64,000 nucleotides of DNA from an uncultured Bacteroides sp. GTDB taxonomy: Bacteria > Bacteroidota > Bacteroidia > Bacteroidales > Bacteroidaceae. Numbering within the stretch: the stretch's first letter is position 1; each line of letters starts with the position of its first letter. Under the pieces are notes generated by a model. It was not told the origin of the DNA. It ran no database searches and saw only the letters and a list, made by a program, of their open reading frames with translations. The stretch covers positions 634,279 through 698,278 of the forward strand of contig NZ_OY782857.1 in NCBI RefSeq assembly GCF_963678425.1, in the 5' to 3' direction. Made by a program: the position numbers and the translations under genes. Positions 8,132-16,220 of this stretch are shown here, piece after piece.

Positions 8132-9118
8132 ATGGAAGATATAATAAAACCTATTAGCAAAGATATACTGAAAGCGGAACTGACAGATGACAAACGCTTA
8201 CGGATGACCAATAAAAGTAATAATTATATTTACATCATTACTCATCAGGACTCGCCTAACGTAATGCTTGAGATAGGACGTTTGAGGGAAATAGCCTTTC
8301 GTGCTGCAGGAGGAGGATCAGGCTTATCGGTAGATCTCGATGAGTATGACACGATGGAGAATTCATATAAACAATTAATTGTCTGGAATCCGGAGGCAGA
8401 AGAGATCCTTGGGGGGTATCGTTATATACTTGGAACCGATGTTAGTTTCGACGAAAAAGGACATCCGATACTTGCTACCTCTCATATGTTTGACTTTTCT
8501 GAGAAGTTTATCAAGGAATATCTTCCAACTACCATAGAATTGGGACGTTCATTTGTTACACTTGAATATCAGTCCACCAGGGCAGGTTCAAAAGGTTTGT
8601 TTGCTTTAGATAATTTGTGGGATGGTCTCGGAGCATTAACAGTCATAATGCCTACTGTAAAGTATTTCTTTGGAAAAGTAACAATGTATCCAAGCTTCAA
8701 TCGTCAGGGGAGAGATATGATTCTTTACTTCTTAAGGAAGCATTTTGGCGACAAGGAAAGTCTGATTACCCCTATGAAACCATTGAATTTGGAATCTGAT
8801 GAAAATGAGCTGGCAAAGCTTTTTGATAAAGATACTTTCAAGAAGGATTATAAAACTCTGAATGCGGAAGTTCGCAAATTAGGTTATAATATACCTCCAT
8901 TAGTGAATGCTTACATGGGGCTTTCCCCAACAATGAAAATGTTTGGAACAGCTATAAATTATGGCTTTGGAGATGTAGAAGAAACCGGTATCCTGATTGC
9001 TGTAGATGAGATTCTAGAAGAGAAACGTGTTCGCCATATTGACTCTTTCGCAAATAGTAATCCTCAGGCTTGTATAATCACTTCCGGTGCCAATAAGATT
9101 ATTTATAAAGAAAATTAA
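8132..9118 (+). CDS. glsB: GlsB-like N-acyltransferase (GNAT/hemolysin family)
   Basis: A 328-residue protein of the OlsB/hemolysin-like GNAT family. Marks are MLEIGRLREIAFRAAGGGSG near the N-terminus, EEILGGYRYILG, and TTIELGRSFVTLEYQ followed by GLFALDNLWDGLGAL. These are typical of acyl-ACP-dependent N-acyltransferases. The predicted reaction is N-acylation of glycine with a 3-hydroxy fatty acid, giving the substrate for GlsA. It is the second gene of a two-gene operon and is followed immediately by a strong terminator. Confidence in the family is high; the glycine substrate is inferred from the gene pair. Confidence 0.82.
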   Translation: MEDIIKPISKDILKAELTDDKRLRMTNKSNNYIYIITHQDSPNVMLEIGRLREIAFRAAGGGSGLSVDLDEYDTMENSYKQLIVWNPEAEEILGGYRYILGTDVSFDEKGHPILATSHMFDFSEKFIKEYLPTTIELGRSFVTLEYQSTRAGSKGLFALDNLWDGLGALTVIMPTVKYFFGKVTMYPSFNRQGRDMILYFLRKHFGDKESLITPMKPLNLESDENELAKLFDKDTFKKDYKTLNAEVRKLGYNIPPLVNAYMGLSPTMKMFGTAINYGFGDVEETGILIAVDEILEEKRVRHIDSFANSNPQACIITSGANKIIYKEN

Positions 9119-9143
9119 TTCTTTCTGAAGAATAGTATATAAA

Positions 9144-9169
9144 AGGAGAGGGAAACCTTTCCTTTTTTT
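9144..9169 (+). terminator. Rho-independent terminator after glsB
   Basis: AGGAGAGG (9144-9151) pairs with CCTTTCCT (9156-9163) across a GAAA tetraloop, with one G-U pair, followed by six further T residues. Confidence 0.9.
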
Positions 9170-9449
9170 CTTCTCTATGTATAGGAAAAATAGCTTTTCT
9201 TGTACAAGAGAAAAACAATCACATGTCGAATTCTTATTTTTTTTCGTTTTCTGGTCTTATATTTTAAGTCAAAAATATAAACTGTTCTGTTTGTTCTTTG
9301 TTTTTTTTATGCTGGTTCACCGTCTGATATTGATTGAATATCTATCTTATTTGAATTTGAAACGAGTAATTGTGAATAAAATATGTGCAAAATCATAAAT
9401 CCCCTGATTAATAAATGGTTTCTTTACATAATTAGATGATATTTTTACG
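9170..9449. other. AT-rich intergenic gap upstream of kup
   Basis: Between the glsB terminator and the kup promoter lies AT-rich sequence with long T runs. I see no gene, tRNA or convincing repeat. A 73-codon open frame here has no family likeness. Confidence 0.5.
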
Positions 9450-9457
9450 TACTTTTG
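9450..9457 (+). promoter_or_regulatory. -7 box for kup
   Basis: TACTTTTG matches TAnnTTTG and lies 34 bases before the kup ATG. Confidence 0.6.
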
Positions 9458-9491
9458 CGCGGTTTTTTTAAGAATATTAAGAATATAAGAA

Positions 9492-11438
9492 ATGAAACAA
9501 CAACACAAAGTGCCCTTTGGAATAATGGGTATTATGATGGCTATCGGAATCGTGTATGGAGATATAGGAACATCTCCTTTGTACGTTATGAAAGCCATAG
9601 TAAATGGATTGCCTAAGGGACTGCAAGCAAATCCGGATTATATTATTGGTGCTATTTCGTGTATTATATGGACTTTGACGTTACAAACTACTATAAAATA
9701 CGTAATTGTTACTCTCAGGGCAGATAATAAAGGTGAAGGTGGTATTTTATCTCTGTTTGCTTTGATCCGTAAGAAATACCGCTGGGCTTATATTATTGCC
9801 ATCATTGGAGCTTCCACTTTACTGGCGGATGGTATTATAACACCTTCTATCACAGTTATCTCGGCCATTGAAGGATTAAATGTGTTAGTTCCCTCTATCC
9901 CAATTATACCTGTTACTTTAGCAATAATAATTGCTATTTTTCTTATTCAACCTTTAGGTACAGCACGTTTAGGTAAACCGTTTGGGCGGATTATGTTTTT
10001 GTGGTTCACAATGATAGGTATCCTTGGTATTTTTGCTTTGATCCACTATCCCTTAATTATTAAAGCATTTAACCCCGTTTATGCTATTAAGCTTTTAATT
10101 AGTGCGCCTGACATATTTGTCATATTAGGTGCTGTTTTTCTTTGTACTACCGGAGCCGAAGCACTTTATTCAGACCTGGGACACTGTGGGTTGCATAATA
10201 TTCGTGTATCATGGATTTATGTGAAATCTACCTTAATCCTAAACTATCTGGGACAAGGTGCCTGGGTTATCACTCATCCAAATAATATTGTTCCAGATAT
10301 CAATCCGTTTTTTACTATCATGCCGGGCTGGTTCTCATTCATTGGGGTAGCAATGGCAACAATGGCTGCAATTATTGCCAGCCAGGCTTTAATTAGTGGA
10401 TCATTTACTATTATCAGTGAGGCAATCTCATTAGATTTATGGCCAAATATTAAGATTAAATATCCTACTGAAATAAAGGGACAAATGTTTATCCCTCAGA
10501 TCAATTATACATTAATGGTTTTATGTGTCTTTATAGTCTTAACATTTGGCTCATCCTCAAACATGGAGGCGGCTTATGGACTTTCCATTACCATTACGAT
10601 GTTGATGACAACCTTATTGCTCTTTATCTACTTCTTTTTTATGCAAAGGCCATTGTGGTTTAGTATTCCGCTAATTTTGTTCTTTGTTACGATAGAAAGC
10701 AGTTTCTTTATTGCCAATATGTTTAAGTTTGCTCATGGAGGCTGGGTAACGATACTAATTGCAGGTTGTATATTTTGTCTCATGTATATTTGGTATAACG
10801 GACGCCGCATCAAGAATCACTGCGCTACTTACGTTCCTATTGCCCCAACAATCGAGTGTCTGGAGAAAATCAGTGTTGATGAATCCATTCCTAAGTTTGC
10901 CACTCATCTGGTGTATGTTACCCGTGCTAAATATCCGGATGATATGGAAAGTAAAATTTCCTATTCTCTTATTAATAAGCAACCCAAAAGGGCTGATACT
11001 TATTGGTTTGTCTATCTGCACCGTAGTGATGAGCCCTATCATTTCAAATATACAGTGAATACTTTTGTTCCCCAGAAGATGTTCCGGCTTGATATCTATT
11101 CTGGATTCAAACAGGGGGTTCACATGGATAAGTTTGTTCATCTTATTTGTAAAGAGATGGAAGAGACCGGACAGGTTGATTTAATGAGCCGGTATCCATC
11201 TTTACGTGAAAAGAATATTGAAGGTGATTTTAGATTTGTTGTTGTAGAAAGAATTGCACGAAATTTAGATTTGCCTGCTATAAAGAGAACACTTTTATTT
11301 CTGTACTATTTGATTAAGAAATACTCTACGTCTGATACTCAGATACTGGATCTGGACCCATCTGTTGTGACACTGGAATATGTTCCTCTAAGGTTTTCAC
11401 AATTGGCAGGACAGACTGAAAGCAGAGATTCTATATAG
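9492..11438 (+). CDS. kup: KUP-family potassium uptake protein
   Basis: A 648-residue K+/H+ symporter of the KUP/HAK/KT family. The N-terminal signature GIVYGDIGTSPLYVMKAI is diagnostic. DNKGEGGILSLFALI and ADGIITPSITVISAIEG follow, then about twelve hydrophobic membrane spans up to roughly residue 440. A cytoplasmic C-terminal domain of about 200 residues (VYVTRAKYPDDMESKISYSL, DIYSGFKQGV) completes the usual architecture. It is probably monocistronic: it has its own -7 box upstream, and a long hairpin terminator follows. Confidence 0.95.
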   Translation: MKQQHKVPFGIMGIMMAIGIVYGDIGTSPLYVMKAIVNGLPKGLQANPDYIIGAISCIIWTLTLQTTIKYVIVTLRADNKGEGGILSLFALIRKKYRWAYIIAIIGASTLLADGIITPSITVISAIEGLNVLVPSIPIIPVTLAIIIAIFLIQPLGTARLGKPFGRIMFLWFTMIGILGIFALIHYPLIIKAFNPVYAIKLLISAPDIFVILGAVFLCTTGAEALYSDLGHCGLHNIRVSWIYVKSTLILNYLGQGAWVITHPNNIVPDINPFFTIMPGWFSFIGVAMATMAAIIASQALISGSFTIISEAISLDLWPNIKIKYPTEIKGQMFIPQINYTLMVLCVFIVLTFGSSSNMEAAYGLSITITMLMTTLLLFIYFFFMQRPLWFSIPLILFFVTIESSFFIANMFKFAHGGWVTILIAGCIFCLMYIWYNGRRIKNHCATYVPIAPTIECLEKISVDESIPKFATHLVYVTRAKYPDDMESKISYSLINKQPKRADTYWFVYLHRSDEPYHFKYTVNTFVPQKMFRLDIYSGFKQGVHMDKFVHLICKEMEETGQVDLMSRYPSLREKNIEGDFRFVVVERIARNLDLPAIKRTLLFLYYLIKKYSTSDTQILDLDPSVVTLEYVPLRFSQLAGQTESRDSI

Positions 11439-11450
11439 ATATAAAGTTCG

Positions 11451-11500
11451 CAGCCTATCAGCAGTAGTTTATACTGCAGGTAGGCTGTTTCCTTTTATTT
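11451..11500 (+). terminator. Two-tier hairpin terminator between kup and dgt
   Basis: An outer stem CAGCCTA (11451-11457) / TAGGCTG (11481-11487) encloses an inner stem GCAGTA (11461-11466) / TACTGC (11472-11477). The T-rich TTTCCTTTTATTTT follows. It ends kup transcripts and overlaps the last codons of the convergent dGTPase gene. Confidence 0.75.
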
Positions 11501-12794
11501 TACGATAAAGATCGAGTGCATAGACATCTGTCATGCCCGATATATAATCAAGAACTGCTTGTATCTTGCCGTAAAGTGTCGGTGCATTTACATTATACTG
11601 GCTTGACATCCGGTTTATCAGGAGCTGTGAATAAGCCTTTTCCGGGGAACATACTGCATCGATCAATAGATCAATCAATGTACTTATCACATGGAACCCG
11701 GCCAACTCTATATCCAGAACATCTCCCGAATGGTAGATCTTTTTTAATGATACAGCTTCACAATGCTTATATGCTTCTCTTGGCTGTTCGGAAATATTCT
11801 TTATAAGGGTCCCTTCAAAAGTTCCGGCCAGGATTGCCTCTTCATTTTCAATAAATACATGGGTACACTCTTTGATCAGCAAACCAATTACTGAAGATCG
11901 AAGATAAGCAATCTGTTCGTTGGTGTCGCTCACAATCTTCATCGTTTCATTGATGTGAGTCCGACGGCTTTCTCCAAAATACCCTATAAGCAGTTCTTTT
12001 GTTTCCTCGGTAGTTAGTATTTTTAGTTTATGAGCATCCTCAATGTCCATCATCTGGTAGCAAATATCATCTGCTGCTTCTACCAGATAAACCAATGGAT
12101 GGCGAGCAAACCGAAGAGGATTTTCGTTTACACAAATCATTCCAAGCTCTGTGGCTATTCGTTTAAAATCTTTTTCCTCGGTTATGAAGAAACCGAATTT
12201 GGATTTTTTTCCTGCCAAAAGCGATGAAAAGGGATATTTTACGATAGAGGCCAACGTAGAATAGGTCATGGCAAACCCGCCTTTCCGTCTTCCTTCAAAC
12301 TGATGAGTTAGCAACCGGAAAGCATTTGCATTTCCTTCAAAATGAATAATATCTTCCCATTCATCAGCCTCCAGCTTGTCTTTCAGGTTTATCCCGTTTC
12401 CTTCTGAAAAGTACGTTGAAATGGCCTTTTCTCCTGAATGTCCAAAGGGAGGATTGCCAAGGTCGTGTGCCATACAGGCTGCAGAAACAATGGCGCCAAT
12501 TTCAGAAAGAAATGAGTTCTGCAACTCCGGATGTTTGGAAAGAAGACTTTTTGCCACATCATTCCCCAGCGAACGGCCCACGCATGAAACTTCCAGGCTG
12601 TGTGTCAGTCGGTTGTGAACAAAGATACTTCCTGGTAGCGGAAATACCTGTGTCTTGTTTTGCAGGCGTCGGAATGGAGCCGAAAATACCAATCGATCAT
12701 AATCACGTTGAAATTCGGAACGGTTTTCTTCTCGAACCTGATGAAATTCTTCCATCCCAAAACGCTTAGCTGAAATTAAATCTCTCCAGTTCAT
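11469..12794 (-). CDS. dgt: dGTPase (deoxyguanosinetriphosphate triphosphohydrolase)
   Basis: A 441-residue HD-superfamily phosphohydrolase that converts dGTP (or other dNTPs) to the nucleoside and triphosphate. The family start FSAPFRRLQNKTQVFPL is followed by HNRLTHSLEVSCVGRSL. The HD metal motif is AHDLGNPPFGHSGEKA, and VEAADDICYQMMDIEDAHKL provides the late Asp ligand. The length fits bacterial dGTPase-like proteins. A minus-strand -7 box at 12820-12827 lies 25 bases upstream. The symbol is used for the family; the exact substrate range is unknown. Confidence 0.92.
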   Translation of the reverse strand: MNWRDLISAKRFGMEEFHQVREENRSEFQRDYDRLVFSAPFRRLQNKTQVFPLPGSIFVHNRLTHSLEVSCVGRSLGNDVAKSLLSKHPELQNSFLSEIGAIVSAACMAHDLGNPPFGHSGEKAISTYFSEGNGINLKDKLEADEWEDIIHFEGNANAFRLLTHQFEGRRKGGFAMTYSTLASIVKYPFSSLLAGKKSKFGFFITEEKDFKRIATELGMICVNENPLRFARHPLVYLVEAADDICYQMMDIEDAHKLKILTTEETKELLIGYFGESRRTHINETMKIVSDTNEQIAYLRSSVIGLLIKECTHVFIENEEAILAGTFEGTLIKNISEQPREAYKHCEAVSLKKIYHSGDVLDIELAGFHVISTLIDLLIDAVCSPEKAYSQLLINRMSSQYNVNAPTLYGKIQAVLDYISGMTDVYALDLYRKIKGNSLPAV

Positions 12795-12819
12795 TTCTTT
12801 TATACTGTTTATTTACCTG

Positions 12820-12827
12820 CAAAAGTA
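12820..12827 (-). promoter_or_regulatory. -7 box for dgt
   Basis: The plus-strand CAAAAGTA reads TACTTTTG on the minus strand, matching TAnnTTTG, 25 bases upstream of the dgt start. Confidence 0.55.
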
Positions 12828-12880
12828 TAAAAAAGCCTTTAATAAAGCAGTTAATTGATACGAAATACGTATTTTCGCAG

Positions 12881-12927
12881 ATTAGTTACACTAAAATGAA
12901 ACCAAACTTCATTTTAGTGTAACTAAT
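12881..12927. repeat. 20-bp perfect inverted repeat between dgt and dut
   Basis: The arms at 12881-12900 and 12908-12927 are exact reverse complements around a 7-base loop. The arms are AT-rich (they begin ATTAGTTACACT) and there is no T-run after either side, so this is not an ordinary terminator. It sits in the divergent intergenic region of two nucleotide-pool genes. A near-palindrome centred on TACGTA lies just before it at 12861-12877. Confidence 0.85.
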
Positions 12928-13029
12928 TAGGTTAAAAGTTCCGTTTTTTGTAGTTTTCGGCATAAAAGGCTACATTTTTATGTAATATGTTAATAGCAGA
13001 TAATTCATTGATCAATCACAAGTAGTAAT

Positions 13030-13464
13030 ATGAAAATACAGATTATAAATAAGTCAAAGCACCAGCTTCCTGCCTACGAAACAGAATTGTCCGCAGGGAT
13101 GGATATCCGTGCCAATATCTCAGAACCGATCACGTTGAAACCTCTTGCACGTTGTCTTGTCCCCACCGGACTTTACATTGCACTGCCCGAAGGGTATGAG
13201 GCTCAGATTCGTCCTCGTAGCGGATTGGCCATAAAGAAGGGTATTACCGTACTCAATTCTCCGGGCACTATTGATGCTGACTACCGAGGAGAGATTTGTA
13301 TAATCCTGGTCAACCTGTCTACTGAAGAATTTGTGATAGAAGATGGCGAACGTGTGGCGCAAATGGTTATTGCACGTCATGAACAGGCACAATGGGAACA
13401 AGTGGAAGTGCTTGACGAAACTGAACGTGGTGCCGGAGGATTTGGACATACGGGAAAGAAGTAA
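13030..13464 (+). CDS. dut: dUTP diphosphatase
   Basis: A 144-residue trimeric dUTPase that hydrolyses dUTP to dUMP and PPi, preventing uracil incorporation into DNA. All five family motifs are visible: AGMDIRA, RPRSGLAIK, GTIDADYRGE (with the catalytic Asp), RVAQMVI and the C-terminal P-loop-like RGAGGFGHTG. The length is typical. It is the first gene of a probable operon with a TPR lipoprotein 75 bases downstream, and it is divergent from the dGTPase gene, another dNTP-pool enzyme. Confidence 0.97.
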   Translation: MKIQIINKSKHQLPAYETELSAGMDIRANISEPITLKPLARCLVPTGLYIALPEGYEAQIRPRSGLAIKKGITVLNSPGTIDADYRGEICIILVNLSTEEFVIEDGERVAQMVIARHEQAQWEQVEVLDETERGAGGFGHTGKK

Positions 13465-13539
13465 AGATTGTCAGGTTAATAATTTGCTGGCACTACAAAT
13501 TGCAAAAGTAAGTTTTACGTTAATTATTAGAATATAGAT

Positions 13540-15360
13540 ATGGTTGCATTATTGAGTAATTCTCAAAATAACAGTTTAAAGCCGCTCTTCGGAGGTTTAA
13601 ATCCTTTTCACATAGGAGCGCTAACCGCTTTACTGCTGTTTTCTTCCTGTGGATCATCAAATAAAACAGCACAGCAGGTTCAGGTAAAGATACCGGCTAC
13701 AGTAACCGTTGCAACTCAACTATCTCCTGATTTACAAAGAAAGTACGATTACTTTTTTCTGGAAGCAACCCGGCAGAAGGCAAAAGGTGAGTTCGATGCG
13801 GCTTTTGAACTCTATCGGCATTGTTTGTCTATTGATCCCAATGCAGCCTCTTCCTTGTCTGAAATCTCACAATACTATTTCTTTTTGAAGCAACCGGAAA
13901 AAGGGTTTGCCTGCATGGAAAAAGCAGTAGAGAATGCACCTGATAATTATTGGTATAACCAGAGCCTAGGATCACTCTATCAGCAACAGGGGGATACAGC
14001 AAAGGCTATTCAAGCTTTTGAAAGAATGTCCAATCAGTTTTCTGACCGCCAGGAACCACTTATGGCATTGATAGAGTTATATAACCAATCAAAGAATTAT
14101 ACTAAAGAGATTCAGACTCTTGATCGTTTAGAACTTCATAGTGGGAAAACAGAGCAACTCAGCATGGAGAAGTTTCGTATATACCTTACGATGGAGGACA
14201 ATAAAAAAGCATTTAATGAGATAGAAAGTCTTGCCAGCGAATATCCTAACGATATGCGTTATTTGTGTATTTTGGGAGATGTCTATTTAAATAACGGGAA
14301 ACCGAAGGAAGCGTATGCCACTTACCAGAAAATTCTGACTATTGAGCCTGGAAATCCACAGGCTCTTGTCTCTCTGGCAAATTATTACGAACAGACGGGT
14401 CAAAACGAACTGTATGAGCAGCAAATTGATTCGGTGTTGCTTAATAAGAAAGTTGAAAACGACATAAAGGTGGACATTATGCGCCAGATGATTGCTCATT
14501 CACAGCAAACAGGGAAAGACAGCACCCGTATTATCCCTCTTTTTAAGAAGATGACGGAAGGTGAACAGGAAGACGCACAGATATCAATGTTATATGTTCA
14601 ATATCTTATAGCTAAAGGAATGGAGAAAGAATCGGTTCCAGTATTAAATCAGATTATTGAGCTCGATCCTGAGAATGCCGCAGCCCGCTTGCAATTGCTG
14701 AGCTATGCAATTAAAAGGAATGATTACCAGGAAGCGATAAAAATCTGTGAACCGGCTATTAAAATTTCTCCCGACGCCCTGGAATTTTACTTCTATCTGG
14801 GACTTTCTTACTATCAGGCGGAGCGGGTAGACGATGCATTTAATGTTTTCCAGAAAGGAATAGCTCATGTAAATGGGGGTAGTGATAAAAAGATTGTTTC
14901 CGACTTTTACAGCATGATGGGAGATATCTATCATACAAAGAAACAAGATGCACTGGCTTATGCAGCGTATGATTCGTCGCTGGTTTATAATGCAAATAAC
15001 GTAGGGGCACTTAATAATTACGCTTACTATCTTTCTGTAGAGAAAAAAAACCTGGATAAAGCTGAGGAGATGAGCTATAAGACGATAAAGGTGGAACCTG
15101 ATAATGGCACTTATCTGGATACTTACGCCTGGATCCTTTTTGAAAAAGGTAAATATACAGAAGCAAAGATTTATATTGACGATGCAATGAAGAAAGGCGG
15201 CGATAAGAGCGATGTGGTAACAGAGCATTGCGGAGATATTTACTTTATGAACGGTGCCAGGGAAGATGCGGTTAAATACTGGATTAAGTCCCGTGAAATG
15301 GGGAATAAGTCAGAGATATTAAAGAAAAAGATAGAACAAAAGAAATATATTGCAGAATGA
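13540..15360 (+). CDS. TPR-repeat lipoprotein
   Basis: A 606-residue protein with a lipobox-like LLLFSSC (Cys near residue 33) after a hydrophobic stretch, suggesting an outer-membrane lipoprotein facing the periplasm. Much of the rest is tandem TPR motifs, for example AFELYRHCLSIDPNAASSLS, AIQAFERMSNQFSDRQEP, AYATYQKILTIEPGNPQALV and AEEMSYKTIKVEPDNGTYLD. TPR arrays mediate protein contacts. Its stop overlaps the next start (ATGA), so it is coupled to the DUF4292 lipoprotein and the EnvC-like protein. This points to an envelope assembly or cell-wall role, but no direct function is evident. Confidence 0.85.
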   Translation: MVALLSNSQNNSLKPLFGGLNPFHIGALTALLLFSSCGSSNKTAQQVQVKIPATVTVATQLSPDLQRKYDYFFLEATRQKAKGEFDAAFELYRHCLSIDPNAASSLSEISQYYFFLKQPEKGFACMEKAVENAPDNYWYNQSLGSLYQQQGDTAKAIQAFERMSNQFSDRQEPLMALIELYNQSKNYTKEIQTLDRLELHSGKTEQLSMEKFRIYLTMEDNKKAFNEIESLASEYPNDMRYLCILGDVYLNNGKPKEAYATYQKILTIEPGNPQALVSLANYYEQTGQNELYEQQIDSVLLNKKVENDIKVDIMRQMIAHSQQTGKDSTRIIPLFKKMTEGEQEDAQISMLYVQYLIAKGMEKESVPVLNQIIELDPENAAARLQLLSYAIKRNDYQEAIKICEPAIKISPDALEFYFYLGLSYYQAERVDDAFNVFQKGIAHVNGGSDKKIVSDFYSMMGDIYHTKKQDALAYAAYDSSLVYNANNVGALNNYAYYLSVEKKNLDKAEEMSYKTIKVEPDNGTYLDTYAWILFEKGKYTEAKIYIDDAMKKGGDKSDVVTEHCGDIYFMNGAREDAVKYWIKSREMGNKSEILKKKIEQKKYIAE

Positions 15361-16220
15361 GAAATAGTGTTTTAATCTGTCGTCGTAATAACGTGGCAGT
15401 GGTTGGATTTAGCTTTATTTTTTTAGTTTTGCTGTTGTCCGCATGTAAATCAGTACAGAACGTGAGCAAGCCTGTTAGTGCTGTAATGACTCAGGATTTA
15501 ACCTATCTGGGAAATGTAGCTAGTAATACTCCTTCGATAACCAGTTTTTCCTCAAAGATGAGATTAACGATTAATTCCAATGGGAAAGATCTCTCTGTCA
15601 ATGGCACACTTCGCATGAAGAAGAATGAGGTCATTCAGATGTCAATTGTACCTTTGCTTGGAATTGAAGTAGGAAGAATTGAATTTACCCCAACAAAGGT
15701 TCTGATTATTGATCGGATGAATAAGCAATATGTGGAAGAACCAATTTCAGAATTAACGGCAATGGCCAATACAGACATGGACTTCTATACGTTGCAGGCT
15801 CTTTTTACCAATGCGCTCTTCTTGCCAGGTAACAAGGAACTTAATAATAAACTCCTTTCTGAGTTTGCCGTTCATTCAAGTACCGATAATAAAACAATAG
15901 AAATAAAGAAAAAATCAAAGGATTTCTTATATAGTTTTTCTGCTACTCCAAATACGGGACAGTTGCTTGAAAGTTCTATCTCTACACTGACAGCTCCTTA
16001 TCAGTTAAACTGGAAATATGCCGATTTCCAACCATTTGCATCAAAAAGTTTTCCCGCTCGTATGGACATCTCTCTCGAAGGCGGGAAGAAGCCCTTTTCT
16101 GCTGAAATTGATCTTTCCAAATTAACTGAAAACGGAGATTGGGAATATCCTACAACAGTATCGGCAAAATATAAAAAAATGGATTTTAATGAACTATTAA
16201 AAGTGTTATTAGGATTATGA
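15357..16220 (+). CDS. DUF4292 lipoprotein
   Basis: A 287-residue predicted lipoprotein: basic n-region, hydrophobic core (FSFIFLVLLL) and lipobox LLSAC. The mature part (SFSSKMRLTINSNGKDLSV, MKKNEVIQMSIVPLLGIEVG, KVLIIDRMNKQYVEEP) matches DUF4292. The pattern of alternating strands and the sentence-like order recall LolA/LolB-type unclosed barrels, so an outer-membrane lipoprotein or lipid-handling role is a reasonable hypothesis. It overlaps its neighbours by four bases on both sides (ATGA), so the TPR, DUF4292 and EnvC-like proteins are probably made together. Confidence 0.8.
   Translation: MRNSVLICRRNNVAVVGFSFIFLVLLLSACKSVQNVSKPVSAVMTQDLTYLGNVASNTPSITSFSSKMRLTINSNGKDLSVNGTLRMKKNEVIQMSIVPLLGIEVGRIEFTPTKVLIIDRMNKQYVEEPISELTAMANTDMDFYTLQALFTNALFLPGNKELNNKLLSEFAVHSSTDNKTIEIKKKSKDFLYSFSATPNTGQLLESSISTLTAPYQLNWKYADFQPFASKSFPARMDISLEGGKKPFSAEIDLSKLTENGDWEYPTTVSAKYKKMDFNELLKVLLGL

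Noticed and set aside
9177..9398. 73-codon hydrophobic open frame between glsB and kup
   Set aside because: Phe-rich composition is what AT-rich T-runs give by chance. It begins just after a terminator and has no promoter or family likeness.
14644..15228. 194-codon minus-strand frame inside the TPR gene
   Set aside because: It lies wholly within the well-supported TPR coding sequence; its composition is that of an antisense shadow.
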